This document shows, in pieces, positions 49,367 through 57,752 of a stretch of 64,000 nucleotides of DNA. Positions within the stretch are counted from its first letter, which is position 1, and every line of letters begins with the position of its first letter. Both the position numbers and the translations under genes were made by a program. The DNA is from Glycomyces sp. TRM65418. GTDB lineage: Bacteria > Actinomycetota > Actinomycetes > Mycobacteriales > Micromonosporaceae. Where the stretch lies: assembly GCF_019710475.1 (NCBI RefSeq), contig NZ_JAJFAX010000001.1, positions 310,001-374,000 of the forward strand. The letters run 5' to 3'. A model generated the notes under the pieces. That model was not told the DNA's origin, did no database searches, and saw only the letters and a program-made list of their open reading frames with translations.

Positions 49367-50838
49367 GCGGACTGACGATGCCCCTGTCCATCGCGCTGCC
49401 CCTGGTGGCGGCCACACTGCTGGCCGTGGTGCGCCGTCCCGCGCGGCCGCGGCGCATCGTCCTGCTCGGAACGCTGGGACTCCTGCTGGCCCACCACGTC
49501 GTCCTCCTCGTCGCGGTCGCCGACGGCGCGGTGCTCGCCACCCGCATCGGCGGCTGGCCCGGCGGCGTGGCGATCACGTTCGTCCTCGACACCTTCAGCG
49601 CGCTCATGCTGGTCGCCACCTCGCTGCTGGCGCTCGTCTGCGTCTGGTTCGCGATCGCGGCGGGTGAGGACGAGCGGTCCATGTTCGCGCCGCTGGTCCT
49701 CGTCCTCGTCGCCGGTGTCGCCGGGGTGCTGCTCACCGGCGACCTGTTCAACCTGTTCGTGTTCCTCGAAGTCACCTTGATGCCGTCCTACGCGCTCATG
49801 AGCATGTCCTCCGATCGCGCGCGGTTCGCCGTCGGCAGGGTCTTCGTCAGCATCAGCCTGCTCACCTCCACGGTCTTCCTCATCGCCGTGGGCCTCGTCT
49901 ACGGCATCGTCGGCACGGTCGACCTCGCCTCCCTCGCCGGAGCGGCGGCCGACTCGCCGCCGCTGGCCGCGGCGGGCGCGGTGCTGCTCGCGGCGCTGGC
50001 GGTCAAGTCGGCGCTCGTGCCGGTCCACGGTTGGCTCGCCGAGACCTATCCGCACGCCTCCCCCGGCGTGACGGCGCTGTTCTCGGGCCTGCACACCAAG
50101 CTCGGCATCTACGCGATCTACCGGCTCTACTCCCTGCTCTACGGCGGCGAAGCCCGGTTCGCCTGGATCGCCGTGGGGGTGTGCGTCCTGACGATGGCCG
50201 TCGGCGTCCTCGCGGCCTTCGGGCAGCGATCGATGCGGTCGATCCTGTCGTTCCACATGATCAGCCAGAACGGGTACATCGCGCTCGGCGCGGTGTTGGC
50301 GGCGCCGGCCGGGGCCGCGGCGGGCATTTTCTACCTGATGCACCACATGGTGGCTAAGGCGTCGCTGTTCCTCTCGGCGGGCGCCGTCGAGCACCGCTAC
50401 GGCACGGGGCGGCTCGCATCGTTCGGCGGCCTCGCGCGACGCGAGCCGCTCGTCGCCCTGGCCTTCATCGTCCCGGCGCTGTCCCTGGCGGGGATGCCGC
50501 CCTTCTCGGGGTTCCTCGCGAAGTACGTGCTGGTGCGGGCGGCCATCGGCCAGGGGCAGTACATCGCGGCGGTCGCCGCGGTGGCGGTCGGGGCGCTGAC
50601 CCTGGCATCGATGATCAAGATCTGGCAGTCCGTCTTCATCGCCAAGCCCAAAGACGACGACCGGCACGAGGCGCCGCAGCTCACCGCCGCCCCCGTGGGG
50701 TTGGTCGCGCCGGCGTTGTCGCTGGCCGCGGTGACGGTGATCCTCGGTCTCACGGGCGACTGGCTGCTGGCGCTGTGCGAGCAGGCGGGCCGCGGGCTCG
50801 CCGACTACACGGCCTATGCGGAGGCGGTGGTCGACTGA
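49363..50838 (+). CDS. mrpD: Na+/H+ antiporter subunit D
   Basis: 491 residues, related to complex I NuoN/NuoM (Proton_antipo_M). Key features are LTGDLFNLFVFLEVTLMPSYALMS, with the conserved Glu; KSALVPVHGWLAETYPHASPGVTALFSGLHTKLGIYAIYRL with the essential Lys; and ILSFHMISQNGYIALGA. The last helices carry GMPPFSGFLAKY. Start GTG 49363 overlaps mrpC. Proton-pumping subunit, membrane-embedded. Confidence 0.95.
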   Translation: MSGLTMPLSIALPLVAATLLAVVRRPARPRRIVLLGTLGLLLAHHVVLLVAVADGAVLATRIGGWPGGVAITFVLDTFSALMLVATSLLALVCVWFAIAAGEDERSMFAPLVLVLVAGVAGVLLTGDLFNLFVFLEVTLMPSYALMSMSSDRARFAVGRVFVSISLLTSTVFLIAVGLVYGIVGTVDLASLAGAAADSPPLAAAGAVLLAALAVKSALVPVHGWLAETYPHASPGVTALFSGLHTKLGIYAIYRLYSLLYGGEARFAWIAVGVCVLTMAVGVLAAFGQRSMRSILSFHMISQNGYIALGAVLAAPAGAAAGIFYLMHHMVAKASLFLSAGAVEHRYGTGRLASFGGLARREPLVALAFIVPALSLAGMPPFSGFLAKYVLVRAAIGQGQYIAAVAAVAVGALTLASMIKIWQSVFIAKPKDDDRHEAPQLTAAPVGLVAPALSLAAVTVILGLTGDWLLALCEQAGRGLADYTAYAEAVVD

Positions 50839-51245
50839 TGAGAACGGCACGCGGCGCACTCGTCCCGGCCTTGACGTGGCCGGTACGCCTGGTGTGGTTC
50901 GCGCTCTACTTCGCGCGCGAGATGATCACGGCCAACGCCGCGCTCACCTGGGACATCCTGACGCCCAGCAGTCGGCTCGCGCCCGGCATCGCGCGGTTCC
51001 CCCTGCGCTGCCGGACCCGGTTCGAGATCGCACTCCTGGCGAACCTCATCTCGCTGACGCCCGGCACCTTGACGCTCGCGGTGCGCCGCGAGCCGCCGAC
51101 GCTGTACGTGCACGGCATGTACGCGCCCGATCCCGATCGATTCCGCGAGCGTCTGCGCGCCTTGGAGAGCCGGATGCTCGCCGCGGTCCGGTTCCACGGC
51201 ATCGACGCCGAAGCGGCCGAGGGGGGCGGTCATGAACGCGCTTGA
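50838..51245 (+). CDS. mrpE: Na+/H+ antiporter subunit E
   Basis: 135 residues. VWFALYFAREMITANAALTWDILTP (helix 1-2), RFEIALLANLISLTPGTLTLAV (conserved LISLTPGTL), then a cytosolic beta-strand region LYVHGMYAPDPDRFRERLRALESRMLAA. This matches MnhE/MrpE (150-170 residues usually), slightly short at the N-terminus. The ATG shares one base with the mrpD stop (TGATG). Confidence 0.93.
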   Translation: MRTARGALVPALTWPVRLVWFALYFAREMITANAALTWDILTPSSRLAPGIARFPLRCRTRFEIALLANLISLTPGTLTLAVRREPPTLYVHGMYAPDPDRFRERLRALESRMLAAVRFHGIDAEAAEGGGHERA

Positions 51246-51510
51246 CGTGATGTTCGCCGTCGTGGCCCTCGCGCTGCTCACAGCAGCCGTCGGTGTGATC
51301 CGCGGGCCGACCGACGGCGACCGCGCCGTGGCCGGGGACCTCGGGTTCTACGCCTTCGTCGCCGCCGTGGCGATCCTGGGGACGCGCCTGGGCGGCTCGG
51401 CGTTCTTCGCGGTCGTGCTCGTGGCGGCGCTGGTCGGCTTCCTCTCGTCGGTCTCCGTGGCCCGGCTGATCGACCGAGAGGACCGGAACGAAGGAGAGGA
51501 GGACTGGTGA
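51232..51510 (+). CDS. mrpF: Na+/H+ antiporter subunit F
   Basis: 92 residues with three helices. VIRGPTDGDRAVAGDLGF is the MrpF loop (R-GPT-DR-A) and VLVAALVGFLSSVSVARLI the last helix. It starts 14 bp inside mrpE, and its stop is overlapped by mrpG (GTG 51507). Part of the small-subunit module needed for complex stability. Confidence 0.93.
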   Translation: MNALDVMFAVVALALLTAAVGVIRGPTDGDRAVAGDLGFYAFVAAVAILGTRLGGSAFFAVVLVAALVGFLSSVSVARLIDREDRNEGEEDW

Positions 51511-51845
51511 ACGCGCTCGAAGCGATGTCGTGGGCGTGCATGGGTCTGGGCGTCTGGCTCATCGCCGTGGCGGCCGTGGGCTATGTGCGGCTGCCCGACC
51601 CGTATTCGCGGCTCAACGCCGTCACCAAGGCCTCGGCCCTGGGTCTGGTCCTGGTGCTGGTCGGCGCCTGGATGGCCGAACCGGGGTGGCTGGAGGCGGT
51701 CGAAGTGCTGCTGGCGATCTGGCTGCTGTTGACCACCGCGCCGGTGGGCGGCTACGCCATCGGCCGGGCGCTGCACCGCAGCGGCGTCCCTCTCGGACCC
51801 CGCGCCGGTTACGACGAGTTGCACGAGGACCGGCGAGGAGAGTGA
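51507..51845 (+). CDS. mrpG: Na+/H+ antiporter subunit G
   Basis: 112 residues, three helices. GVWLIAVAAVGYVRLPDPYSRLNAVTKASALGLVLVLVGAW is the diagnostic MrpG stretch (VGLLRLPDxYxRLHAATKAxTLG), and VLLAIWLLLTTAPVGGYAIGRALHRSG closes it. GTG 51507 overlaps mrpF by 4 bp. Last gene of mrpACDEFG. Confidence 0.94.
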   Translation: MNALEAMSWACMGLGVWLIAVAAVGYVRLPDPYSRLNAVTKASALGLVLVLVGAWMAEPGWLEAVEVLLAIWLLLTTAPVGGYAIGRALHRSGVPLGPRAGYDELHEDRRGE

Positions 51846-51938
51846 GCAGGGAGCGCCGCGCCGGCCCGCGGCCTTCACCGAGTCGGCGCCCTCCGGCCGA
51901 GGCGGCGCGACCATCGGATGCAGGAGGGAAGTGATCGG

Positions 51939-52121
51939 GTGTCGAAGCCTTTGGAGGACTACGCCCTCATCGGCGACATGCACACGGCGGCGCTGGTGGA
52001 CCGGGGCGGATCACCTCATCGTCGACGCCGGCGTCGAGTTCGACATCGCCTCGGAAGACCGCGCCGAGGCCGCCGACCGCGGGGGCTCGAGCGATTGAAC
52101 GACGCCCTGCAGGGAACCTGA
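51939..52121 (+). pseudogene. N-terminal relic of a GH15 (glucoamylase/trehalase-type) protein
   Basis: GTG 51939, after AGGAGGG, begins VSKPLEDYALIGDMHTAALV and continues DRGGS, the standard start of actinobacterial GH15 proteins (SKPIEDYALIGDxxTAALVxxDGSIDWLC). After 26 residues homology stops at a deletion near 52016, and the next frame (DHLIVDAGVEFDIASEDRAE) does not match GH15. About 570 residues are missing. The good ribosome site and first codons suggest recent loss. Confidence 0.6.
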
Positions 52122-52204
52122 TGAGCGGTCGCGCCGGAACGCCTCCGCTTCCCGCGCAGGCGTAAACTCTGCAAGATTGTCGGCCCCGAGATCTGAGGAC
52201 GCGA

Positions 52205-52933
52205 ATGATCGGCCAAACCCCGGCGCTGGCCGCCGCAGTACCGCCCGCCACCGAGGAATACGACGGATTCATCGGGTGGGTCCTGGGGCTGATGACCGAT
52301 TTCGGCGAGGCCGGCGTCGGCCTGGCGCTCGCCATCGAGACGATCTTCCCGCCCGTCCCCAGTGAGCTCGTCCTGCCGGTGGCCGGATTCCTGTCCTATT
52401 CGGGCCACATGAACGTCGCCCTCGTGCTGCTGTTCGCGACCATCGGATCGATGCTCGGCGCGTACTGCTATTACTTCGTCGGCGCCGCGATCGGCCGTGA
52501 GCGCACGCGCTGGCTGTTCGCGAAGCTGCCGCTGTTCGAGGTCCGCGACTTCGAGCTGTCCGAGCGGGTCTTCGACCGCTGGGGCGGCATCGCGGTCATG
52601 GCGGGGCGCTGCCTGCCGCTGGTGCGCAGCGCCATCTCGATCCCTGCCGGCATCGCGCGGATGCCGCTGGGGAAGTTCTCGCTCTACACGCTCATCGGCA
52701 GCACCGTGTGGAACTCGGTCTGGGTCGGGCTCGGCTTCGCGTTCGGCCCGCAGATCGAGCCGATCCTCAGCCGCTACAGCAACCTCTTGAGCACGATCGT
52801 GCTGGGCGTCCTCGCCGCCCTGTTCCTCTGGTTCGTCACCGCCCGCATCATCAAACGCATCCGCAAAGGCCCCGATCAAGGCTCAGGACCGAACTCGGTG
52901 ACCGACACGGTCATCCTGAAAAAGATCCGCTGA
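52205..52933 (+). CDS. DedA family (SNARE-associated/VTT) membrane protein
   Basis: 242 residues. The family hallmarks are FGEAGVGLALAIETIFPPVPSELVLPVAGFLSY (first half), GAYCYYFVGAAIGRER, FDRWGGIAVMAGRCLPLVRSAISIPAGIARMPLGKFSLYTLIGSTVWNSVWVGLGF with the conserved GRxxPxxR. DedA/VTT proteins move lipid carriers (polyprenyl phosphates, phosphatidyl ethanolamine) across the membrane and support proton-motive-force homeostasis. ATG 52205 follows GAGGACGCGA. It is alone, downstream of the mrp operon. Confidence 0.93.
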   Translation: MIGQTPALAAAVPPATEEYDGFIGWVLGLMTDFGEAGVGLALAIETIFPPVPSELVLPVAGFLSYSGHMNVALVLLFATIGSMLGAYCYYFVGAAIGRERTRWLFAKLPLFEVRDFELSERVFDRWGGIAVMAGRCLPLVRSAISIPAGIARMPLGKFSLYTLIGSTVWNSVWVGLGFAFGPQIEPILSRYSNLLSTIVLGVLAALFLWFVTARIIKRIRKGPDQGSGPNSVTDTVILKKIR

Positions 52934-52956
52934 CCCGACCCTGGACATCCCCGCGG

Positions 52957-53205
52957 TCAGACGCGGACACCAGCCGCGAAGCCGAAACGGCGGCGTTCGG
53001 CGACGCCGTGCCGGTCATGGGCGGAGGCGCGGTAGGAGTGTTCGGCGACCGGAGCGCCGGTCCAGGACCAGGCGTTCCCGTCGCGGAGGTGGTAGTCCTC
53101 CCCCGGCTCGGTGCCCATGCCTTCGAACGGGTTCCGCCTCCCTTCGACGAACTCGTCCTCGAATCCCTCGACCAGGTCCGTGGTCGTGCGCCGCATGTCG
53201 GCCAT
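52957..53205 (-). CDS. Hypothetical small protein, start uncertain
   Basis: 82 residues from ATG 53205 (MADMRRTTTDLVEGFEDEFV). The composition (acidic, Trp/His-rich GNAWSWTGAPVAEHSYRA) looks genuinely coding. The frame is open upstream to a TAG near 53273, through a plausible helix HAELRREIAHRERVRAAM. A GTG with a good ribosome site (GGGAGGCCACC) near 53258 lies one frame off, so the true start may be lost by a frameshift. No family recognised. Confidence 0.4.
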   Translation of the reverse strand: MADMRRTTTDLVEGFEDEFVEGRRNPFEGMGTEPGEDYHLRDGNAWSWTGAPVAEHSYRASAHDRHGVAERRRFGFAAGVRV

Positions 53206-53401
53206 CGCGGCGCGGACGCGTTCGCGGTGCGCGATCTCGCGGCGCAGCTCGGCGTGGACACGGTGGCCTCCCTACGGGAATCGGATGCGCGAACGGCACC
53301 GCGCTGCCGTGTCGGCCGCTGACGGGCACCGGGATGCGCAGCGGTCTCGACTCTACCCCGGCGGTAGAGTTGCGGCATTCGTGACGGAGGTGGGGACCGA
53401 G

Positions 53402-54361
53402 ATGACCGAACCCATTGCGGTGACCGATGCGGGACTGTGGCGGCTGCGCGTCCGCGGAGCGATCATCCTCGCCGCGTGCGCCGACGCGCTCGGCGCGCCC
53501 TTCGAGGGCCGGACCGAGGTCGACCCGCAACAGGTCGCCGCCGAACTGGACCTGCCGACCCCGCCGACCCAGTGGACCGACGACACCGCGCAGATGCTCG
53601 TCCTCGCCGCCCATCTGGCCCGGCGAGCGGGCCGGATCGACGCGGACGCACTGGCCGGTGAGCTGGCCGCGGCCTGGGCGTCCGAACCCTGGCGCGGCTA
53701 CGGCCCCGGGGCGGTGAAGGTGCTGTCGCAGATCCGTTCGGGGGCCCGTTGGCAGGAGGCCGCCGCCTCGGTGTTCGGCGGCGCCGGTTCGCTGGGGAAC
53801 GGCGCGGCGATGCGCGTCGCACCAGTGGGACTGGTCGCCGGCCTGAACCTCGATGCGGTGGCCGAGACGGCGGCGGTGAGCGCGTCGGTCTCGCACGCCC
53901 ACCCAGAAGGGGTCGACGGTGCGATCGCGCAGGCCGTGGCGGTGGCGCTCGCCGCCCGCAGCGACAGCGCGCTCCCGCTCCCGCCCGCGGACTTCGCTGC
54001 GGCCGTCGCCGCCCACACCGGCACCGACGCCTTCGCCGCCGCGCTCGGAGCGGTGCCGTCGCTGGTGGAGGGCCCGAGTGCGGACCTCGCCGATCGGTTC
54101 GCGTGCGACGCGACCGCGCTCGGGTCGGTACCGGCGTCGATCACCGTCTTCCTGCGCCACCCCGAGGACCCGGTCGCGGCGGTCGCCGAGGCGATCGGAT
54201 TGGGCGGCGACACCGACACCATCGCGGCGATGACCGCGGCCCTGGTGGGCGCCCGCTGCGGCGAAGGGGTGGTCCCCCCGCTCTGGGGGCTGCGGTTGGA
54301 GCAGCCGATGCGCGTGTGGACGGTCGCGTGCGAGCTGGCACGCCTCGAACCGCACCGGTAA
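53402..54361 (+). CDS. ADP-ribosylglycohydrolase (DraG/ARH family)
   Basis: 319 residues. Mg-binding DraG signatures are present: RGAIILAACADALGAPFEGRTE at the start, QWTDDTAQMLVLA (TDDT metal motif, residues 60-72), GAGSLGNGAAMRVAPVGL, and the closing AIGLGGDTDTIAAMTAALVGARCG with the second metal cluster (GGDTDT). Such enzymes remove ADP-ribose from proteins, nucleic acids or small molecules. ATG 53402 follows GGAGGTGGGGACC. The next gene, a MerR regulator at 54397, starts 35 bp later on the same strand and may be co-transcribed. The actual substrate is unknown. Confidence 0.88.
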   Translation: MTEPIAVTDAGLWRLRVRGAIILAACADALGAPFEGRTEVDPQQVAAELDLPTPPTQWTDDTAQMLVLAAHLARRAGRIDADALAGELAAAWASEPWRGYGPGAVKVLSQIRSGARWQEAAASVFGGAGSLGNGAAMRVAPVGLVAGLNLDAVAETAAVSASVSHAHPEGVDGAIAQAVAVALAARSDSALPLPPADFAAAVAAHTGTDAFAAALGAVPSLVEGPSADLADRFACDATALGSVPASITVFLRHPEDPVAAVAEAIGLGGDTDTIAAMTAALVGARCGEGVVPPLWGLRLEQPMRVWTVACELARLEPHR

Positions 54362-54396
54362 CGTGGCACTCTTGGAACCCGAAAGACGGAGCGGCG

Positions 54397-54816
54397 ATGC
54401 GCGACAGCGAACTGATGCAGATCGGCGAGGTCGCCGAGCGGACGTGCCTGAGCCTGCGCACCATCCGCTACTACGAAGAGGTCGGTCTGGTCGTGCCCTC
54501 GGAGCGCAGCCAGGGGCGCTTCCGTCTCTACACCGAGGCCGACGTGCGCCGGCTGTGGCTGATCCGCCGCCTCAAGCCCCTTGAGCTCTCGCTCGATCAG
54601 ATCCGGGACCTGCTCGCCGCTCTCGACCGCGCCGATGCGGGGAACGTCGACGGCGACGAGGCGGCCGTACTGCGTTCGACGCTCACCGCGTTCCAGACCA
54701 TCGCCCGGGTCCGATGCGAATCGCTGCGCGACCAGCTCGTCGGCGCCGAGGAGTTCGCCGCCGCCCTCGCCGACCGGATCGACGCCCTGCAACCGGAGGC
54801 CGCGCCGCAGCCCTGA
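54397..54816 (+). CDS. MerR-family transcriptional regulator
   Basis: 139 residues. The MerR winged HTH is complete: LMQIGEVAERTCLSLRTIRYYEEVGLVVPSERSQGRFRLYTEADVRRLWLIRRLKPLELSLDQIRDLL. A coiled-coil (residues 95-125) follows and no effector-binding domain, so it is the short form. A 19-bp dyad lies 18 bp after the stop, perhaps its site in the promoter of a gene that is now decayed. Same strand as the DraG-type gene. Confidence 0.88.
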   Translation: MRDSELMQIGEVAERTCLSLRTIRYYEEVGLVVPSERSQGRFRLYTEADVRRLWLIRRLKPLELSLDQIRDLLAALDRADAGNVDGDEAAVLRSTLTAFQTIARVRCESLRDQLVGAEEFAAALADRIDALQPEAAPQP

Positions 54817-54834
54817 CCGCCGCGCCGACAACTG

Positions 54835-54853
54835 TGACATCACGTTAGTGTCA
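54835..54853. promoter_or_regulatory. 19-bp dyad, candidate MerR operator
   Basis: TGACATCACGTTAGTGTCA has 5-bp perfect outer arms (TGACA / TGTCA) and a CACGTTAG centre. The 19-bp size fits MerR-family sites. The genes beyond it are relics (54854-55819). Confidence 0.45.
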
Positions 54854-55227
54854 GCGCCGCAGTCTGGTCCGACGACCCGTCCGACCTCGGCTTCCTCGCT
54901 CGGCCCCGCGACGTCTTCGCCAAGGCCGAAGCGCACGTCATCGCGGTTCCGGGTCCCCTGCACGGCATAAAGGCGACCAACACCGTCTACCTCGCCTCGA
55001 TGGCCTGCCGAGCGCCGGCCCGGCGACACGCCGCCGCGCGATCCCGATCCGGACGAGTGAACTCGCGGAGGCGTTCCATGCCCGCCATCCGCCTGCGGCC
55101 GTCCGCGCCCTCGCATCGGGCCTCGCCCGCTGCACCGCCACTGGGCCTCGCCAGCCATCGCCCCAGGCGGAGAACCGGCATCTCAGCGGTCCCCATCTCG
55201 TTTCCGCAGCATCGGCCGAGTCTGCCG
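54854..55227 (+). other. Relic sequence without an intact gene
   Basis: On the plus strand one frame reads DLGFLARPRDVFAKAEAHVIAVPG then LHGIKATNTVYLASMA, and another SELAEAFHARHPPAAVRALASGL; both look like true but disrupted protein sequence. No complete gene or known family is recognised. Confidence 0.4.
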
Positions 55228-55230
55228 TAG

Positions 55231-55819
55231 CGTCTCGGACTCGCCGCCGTCGGCCTCCTGGAGTCGCTCATGACCGCCAAGGTCGTCGACGACGCCACCG
55301 ACACCGGTTCGAACAAGACCCGTGAAGCCGCGGGCCAGGGCATCGGCAACATCCTCGTCGGCTGCTTCGGCGGCATGGCCGGCTGCGCGATGATCGGCCA
55401 GACGATGATCAACGTCAAGGCCGGGGCCCGCTCGCGGCTCTCGACCTTCTCGGCCGGGTTCTTCCTGCTCATCCTCGTGGCCGTCTTCGGCGGCGTGGTC
55501 GCTCAGATCCCCATGGCCGCGCTCGTGGCCGTCATGGTCTTCGTGTCCGCGGTGACCTTCGACTGGCACTCCGTCAAGCCCGAGACCCTCCGCAAGATGC
55601 CGGTCTCCGAAACGATCACCGTCGCCGTCACCGTCGCCGTCACCGTCGCCACCCACAACCTCGCCATCGGCGTCCTCGCCGGCGTCATCGTCGCGATGGT
55701 CGCCTTCGCCCGCAAGGTCGCCCACCTGGTCGAGGTCACCAGCGTCCAAGAAGGTCGAGATCGTCGGCCTCAACCGCCCGAGCGCGAGGCTCCACGGCGA
55801 ACTCACCGGCGGCCGCTAA
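55231..55819 (+). pseudogene. SulP-family anion transporter, internal fragment
   Basis: LGLAAVGLLESLMTAKVVDD, NKTREAAGQGIGNILVGCFGG, CAMIGQTMINVKAGARSRLS and IPMAALVAVMVFVSAVTFDW are classic SulP (SLC26/bicarbonate or sulfate transporter) blocks of the core and gate helices. The N-terminal half is missing; a TAG sits in frame just before 55231. Near 55743 the frame changes, and VEIVGLNRPSARLHGELTGGR, the end of the STAS domain, follows after a deletion of the rest of that domain, up to the TAA at 55817. Confidence 0.8.
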
Positions 55820-55866
55820 AGGCTGTCCGACGAGCTCGGGCCGCAACGGTCGAACGGTCGGACAGC
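55816..55866. repeat. IS-end-like 13-mer and inverted repeat after the SulP relic
   Basis: CTAAAGGCTGTCC at 55816-55828 equals the left end of IS-A and IS-B for 13 bases (14 with the preceding G). The GCTGTCCGAC at 55822-55831 pairs with GTCGGACAGC at 55857-55866. It may be a solo IS end or mini-element, or just a terminator hairpin. Confidence 0.5.
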
Positions 55867-55914
55867 TCCCGGCGGCGTTACCGAGGCGAGGGTCCCCCGC
55901 ACCGACGCACCGGC

Positions 55915-56865
55915 TCAAGCGTCACGTGAGCTCCTGAACGACCTCCGGTAGGCCCCGGGTGTGACGCCGACGGTCTGCGCGAACTGCGCCCGGAAGTTGC
56001 TCAGGCTCGGGAAGCCCGTCTGCGCGGCGATCCGCTCCACGGTGTGGTCGGTCGTCTCCAGCAGCTCCTGGGCGTGCCGGAGGCGCACCCCGCCGAGCCA
56101 CTGGATCGGGCTCTGGCCCGTCTCCGCCGCGAACCGCCTGGTGAGCGTTCTGACGCTGACGCCCGCAGCGGCGGCGATGTCCGCCAGGGAGAGGCTGCGG
56201 TGCGCGTGCTCCTCGATCCACGCCAGGACGCGCTCCAGCGTCGCGGTCTGATAGGACGGGCGGTTGCGCAGGATGTACTGCGCCTGGCCTCCCGTGCGCT
56301 GCAAGGGGGCCACCGCCAGCCGCGCCGCATCGGCCGCCACGGCCACCCCGTAGTCGCGCTGCACCAGGTGAAGGCACAGGTCGAGCCCTGCCGCGGCTCC
56401 GGCCGAGGTGAGCACGTCGCCGCCGTCCACATAGAGCACGTCGGGATCGACCTTCACATTCGGGTGTCGGCGCGCGAGCGTCTCGGCGGCCAGCCAGTGC
56501 GTGGTCGCGGCTCGGCCCTCGAGCAGACCCGCCTCGGCGAGCGTGAACGCCCCCACGCAGATCGAGGCGATCCGCGAACCGCGCTCGGCCGCGCGTCGGA
56601 GCGCGTCGAGGACCGCCGGCGCGGTCGAGCGCCGATGGTCGTTCCGGCCGGGCACCACGACCAAGTCCGCCCGCTCCACCGCCTCCAGTCCTGCGTCGGT
56701 GGCGATCCGGATCGGCCCGGCCGTCGTCACCGGGTTCTCTCCGGCGACGACCACCCGGTATCCGGGCCGCCCGTCCGGCAGCCGCACGCGACCGAACACC
56801 TCGATCGGGGTGGCCAGATCGAACGCGATGCCGTCCTCTAGTGCGAGGACCACGACGGTGTGCAT
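55915..56865 (-). CDS. GlxA-type AraC-family regulator with DJ-1/PfpI-like domain
   Basis: 316 residues from ATG 56865. Residues 1-190 form a class-I glutamine-amidotransferase-like (DJ-1/PfpI) domain: MHTVVVLALEDGIAFDLATPIEVFG, VVVPGRNDHR, SICVGAFTLAEAGLLEGRAATTHW with the elbow Cys. Residues 210-312 are the AraC HTH pair (SLADIAAAAGVSVRTLTRRFAAETGQSPIQWLGGVRLRHAQELLETTDHTVERIAAQTGFPSLSNFRAQFAQTVGVTPGAYRRSF). GlxA-type regulators are transcription activators or repressors; the N-domain may bind a ligand. It is divergent from the small membrane-protein pair at 57028, which may be its target. Confidence 0.9.
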   Translation of the reverse strand: MHTVVVLALEDGIAFDLATPIEVFGRVRLPDGRPGYRVVVAGENPVTTAGPIRIATDAGLEAVERADLVVVPGRNDHRRSTAPAVLDALRRAAERGSRIASICVGAFTLAEAGLLEGRAATTHWLAAETLARRHPNVKVDPDVLYVDGGDVLTSAGAAAGLDLCLHLVQRDYGVAVAADAARLAVAPLQRTGGQAQYILRNRPSYQTATLERVLAWIEEHAHRSLSLADIAAAAGVSVRTLTRRFAAETGQSPIQWLGGVRLRHAQELLETTDHTVERIAAQTGFPSLSNFRAQFAQTVGVTPGAYRRSFRSSRDA

Positions 56866-57027
56866 GGGCTGATCGTAACGCGACTGCGGCGCCTGCCGCG
56901 TCATGGCCGGAAACAGGCAAAAGTTGGCCGTCCAGCCATTGTCGATGACCGTCCGCAACGCGAGCATGGGGAGCCAGCAAGCCAAGGAAAGGACCTCCAT
57001 GACTCGATGCCGCACCAGGGCGGGCGC

Positions 57028-57486
57028 ATGACCGCGTTCCTGCTCTCCGTCCACGTGCTCGCCGCCATCCTGACGATCGGCCCGGTCGCCATCGCCGCCA
57101 GCATGTTCCCTCCCGCGCTCGCCGCCGCCGCGCAGGACCCCGAGGACACCCGGAAGACCGCAGGCGTGGCGATCCTGCACCGCATCACCCGCGTCTACGC
57201 CGTCATCGGCATCCTCGTGCCGGTCTTCGGCGTCGCCACCGCCGCGAGCCTCGGCGTGCTCACCGACGCCTGGCTCATCACCTCGATGACGCTCACCGCG
57301 GCCGCGGCCGTGATCCTCATCGCGATCATCCTCCCCGGGCAGCGCCGTGGCCTCGATTCCCTCAGCACCGCAGCGGCGACCGGCGCCGGTCGGCGCCTCG
57401 CTGCCGCCACCGGCGTCTTCAACCTGCTGTGGGCGATCGTCGTAGTCCTCATGGTCTACCGCCCCGGCTCCACGACGGGAGTCTGA
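57028..57486 (+). CDS. DUF2269-like integral membrane protein
   Basis: 152 residues, four helices: TAFLLSVHVLAAILTIGPVAIAASMFP (with His in helix 1), ITRVYAVIGILVPVFGVATAASLG, WLITSMTLTAAAAVILIAIILPGQR, and GVFNLLWAIVVVLMVYRPG. The layout is that of DUF2269 proteins of unknown role. A ten-codon frame (ATG 56999, behind a strong AAGGAAAGGAC) overlaps its ATG as ATGA. An in-frame ATG at 57007 is another possible start. It is followed by a second small membrane gene 2 bp later, likely a bicistron. Confidence 0.65.
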   Translation: MTAFLLSVHVLAAILTIGPVAIAASMFPPALAAAAQDPEDTRKTAGVAILHRITRVYAVIGILVPVFGVATAASLGVLTDAWLITSMTLTAAAAVILIAIILPGQRRGLDSLSTAAATGAGRRLAAATGVFNLLWAIVVVLMVYRPGSTTGV

Positions 57487-57488
57487 CC

Positions 57489-57752
57489 GTGAACCAGCGC
57501 CGCGCGCTCCACGCCATCGGAACGGTCGAGCTCACGACCTTCGCGCTCATGATGGCGAACCTGGCCACCGTCCACCTTGAACTCTTCACGAGCATCCTGG
57601 GCCCGCTCCACGGTCTCGCCTACACGGTCAGCGTGATCGCCGCCGCCCTCACCTCGAACGGCCGCCACCGGATCTGGCTCCTCGCCCTCGTCCCCGCCGT
57701 CGGCGGCCTCCTCGCCGCCCGCAGCCTCCCCTCCCGCCGGCCCTCCCCTTAG
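57489..57752 (+). CDS. Small membrane protein, DUF3817-like
   Basis: 87 residues from GTG 57489. Three helices: HAIGTVELTTFALMMANLATVH, ILGPLHGLAYTVSVIAAALTSNG with a conserved-looking PLHGxxY, and RIWLLALVPAVGGLLAARSL. The PLHGLAY motif recalls DUF3817 proteins. No function known. It starts 2 bp after the DUF2269-like gene and is in the same unit. Confidence 0.6.
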   Translation: MNQRRALHAIGTVELTTFALMMANLATVHLELFTSILGPLHGLAYTVSVIAAALTSNGRHRIWLLALVPAVGGLLAARSLPSRRPSP

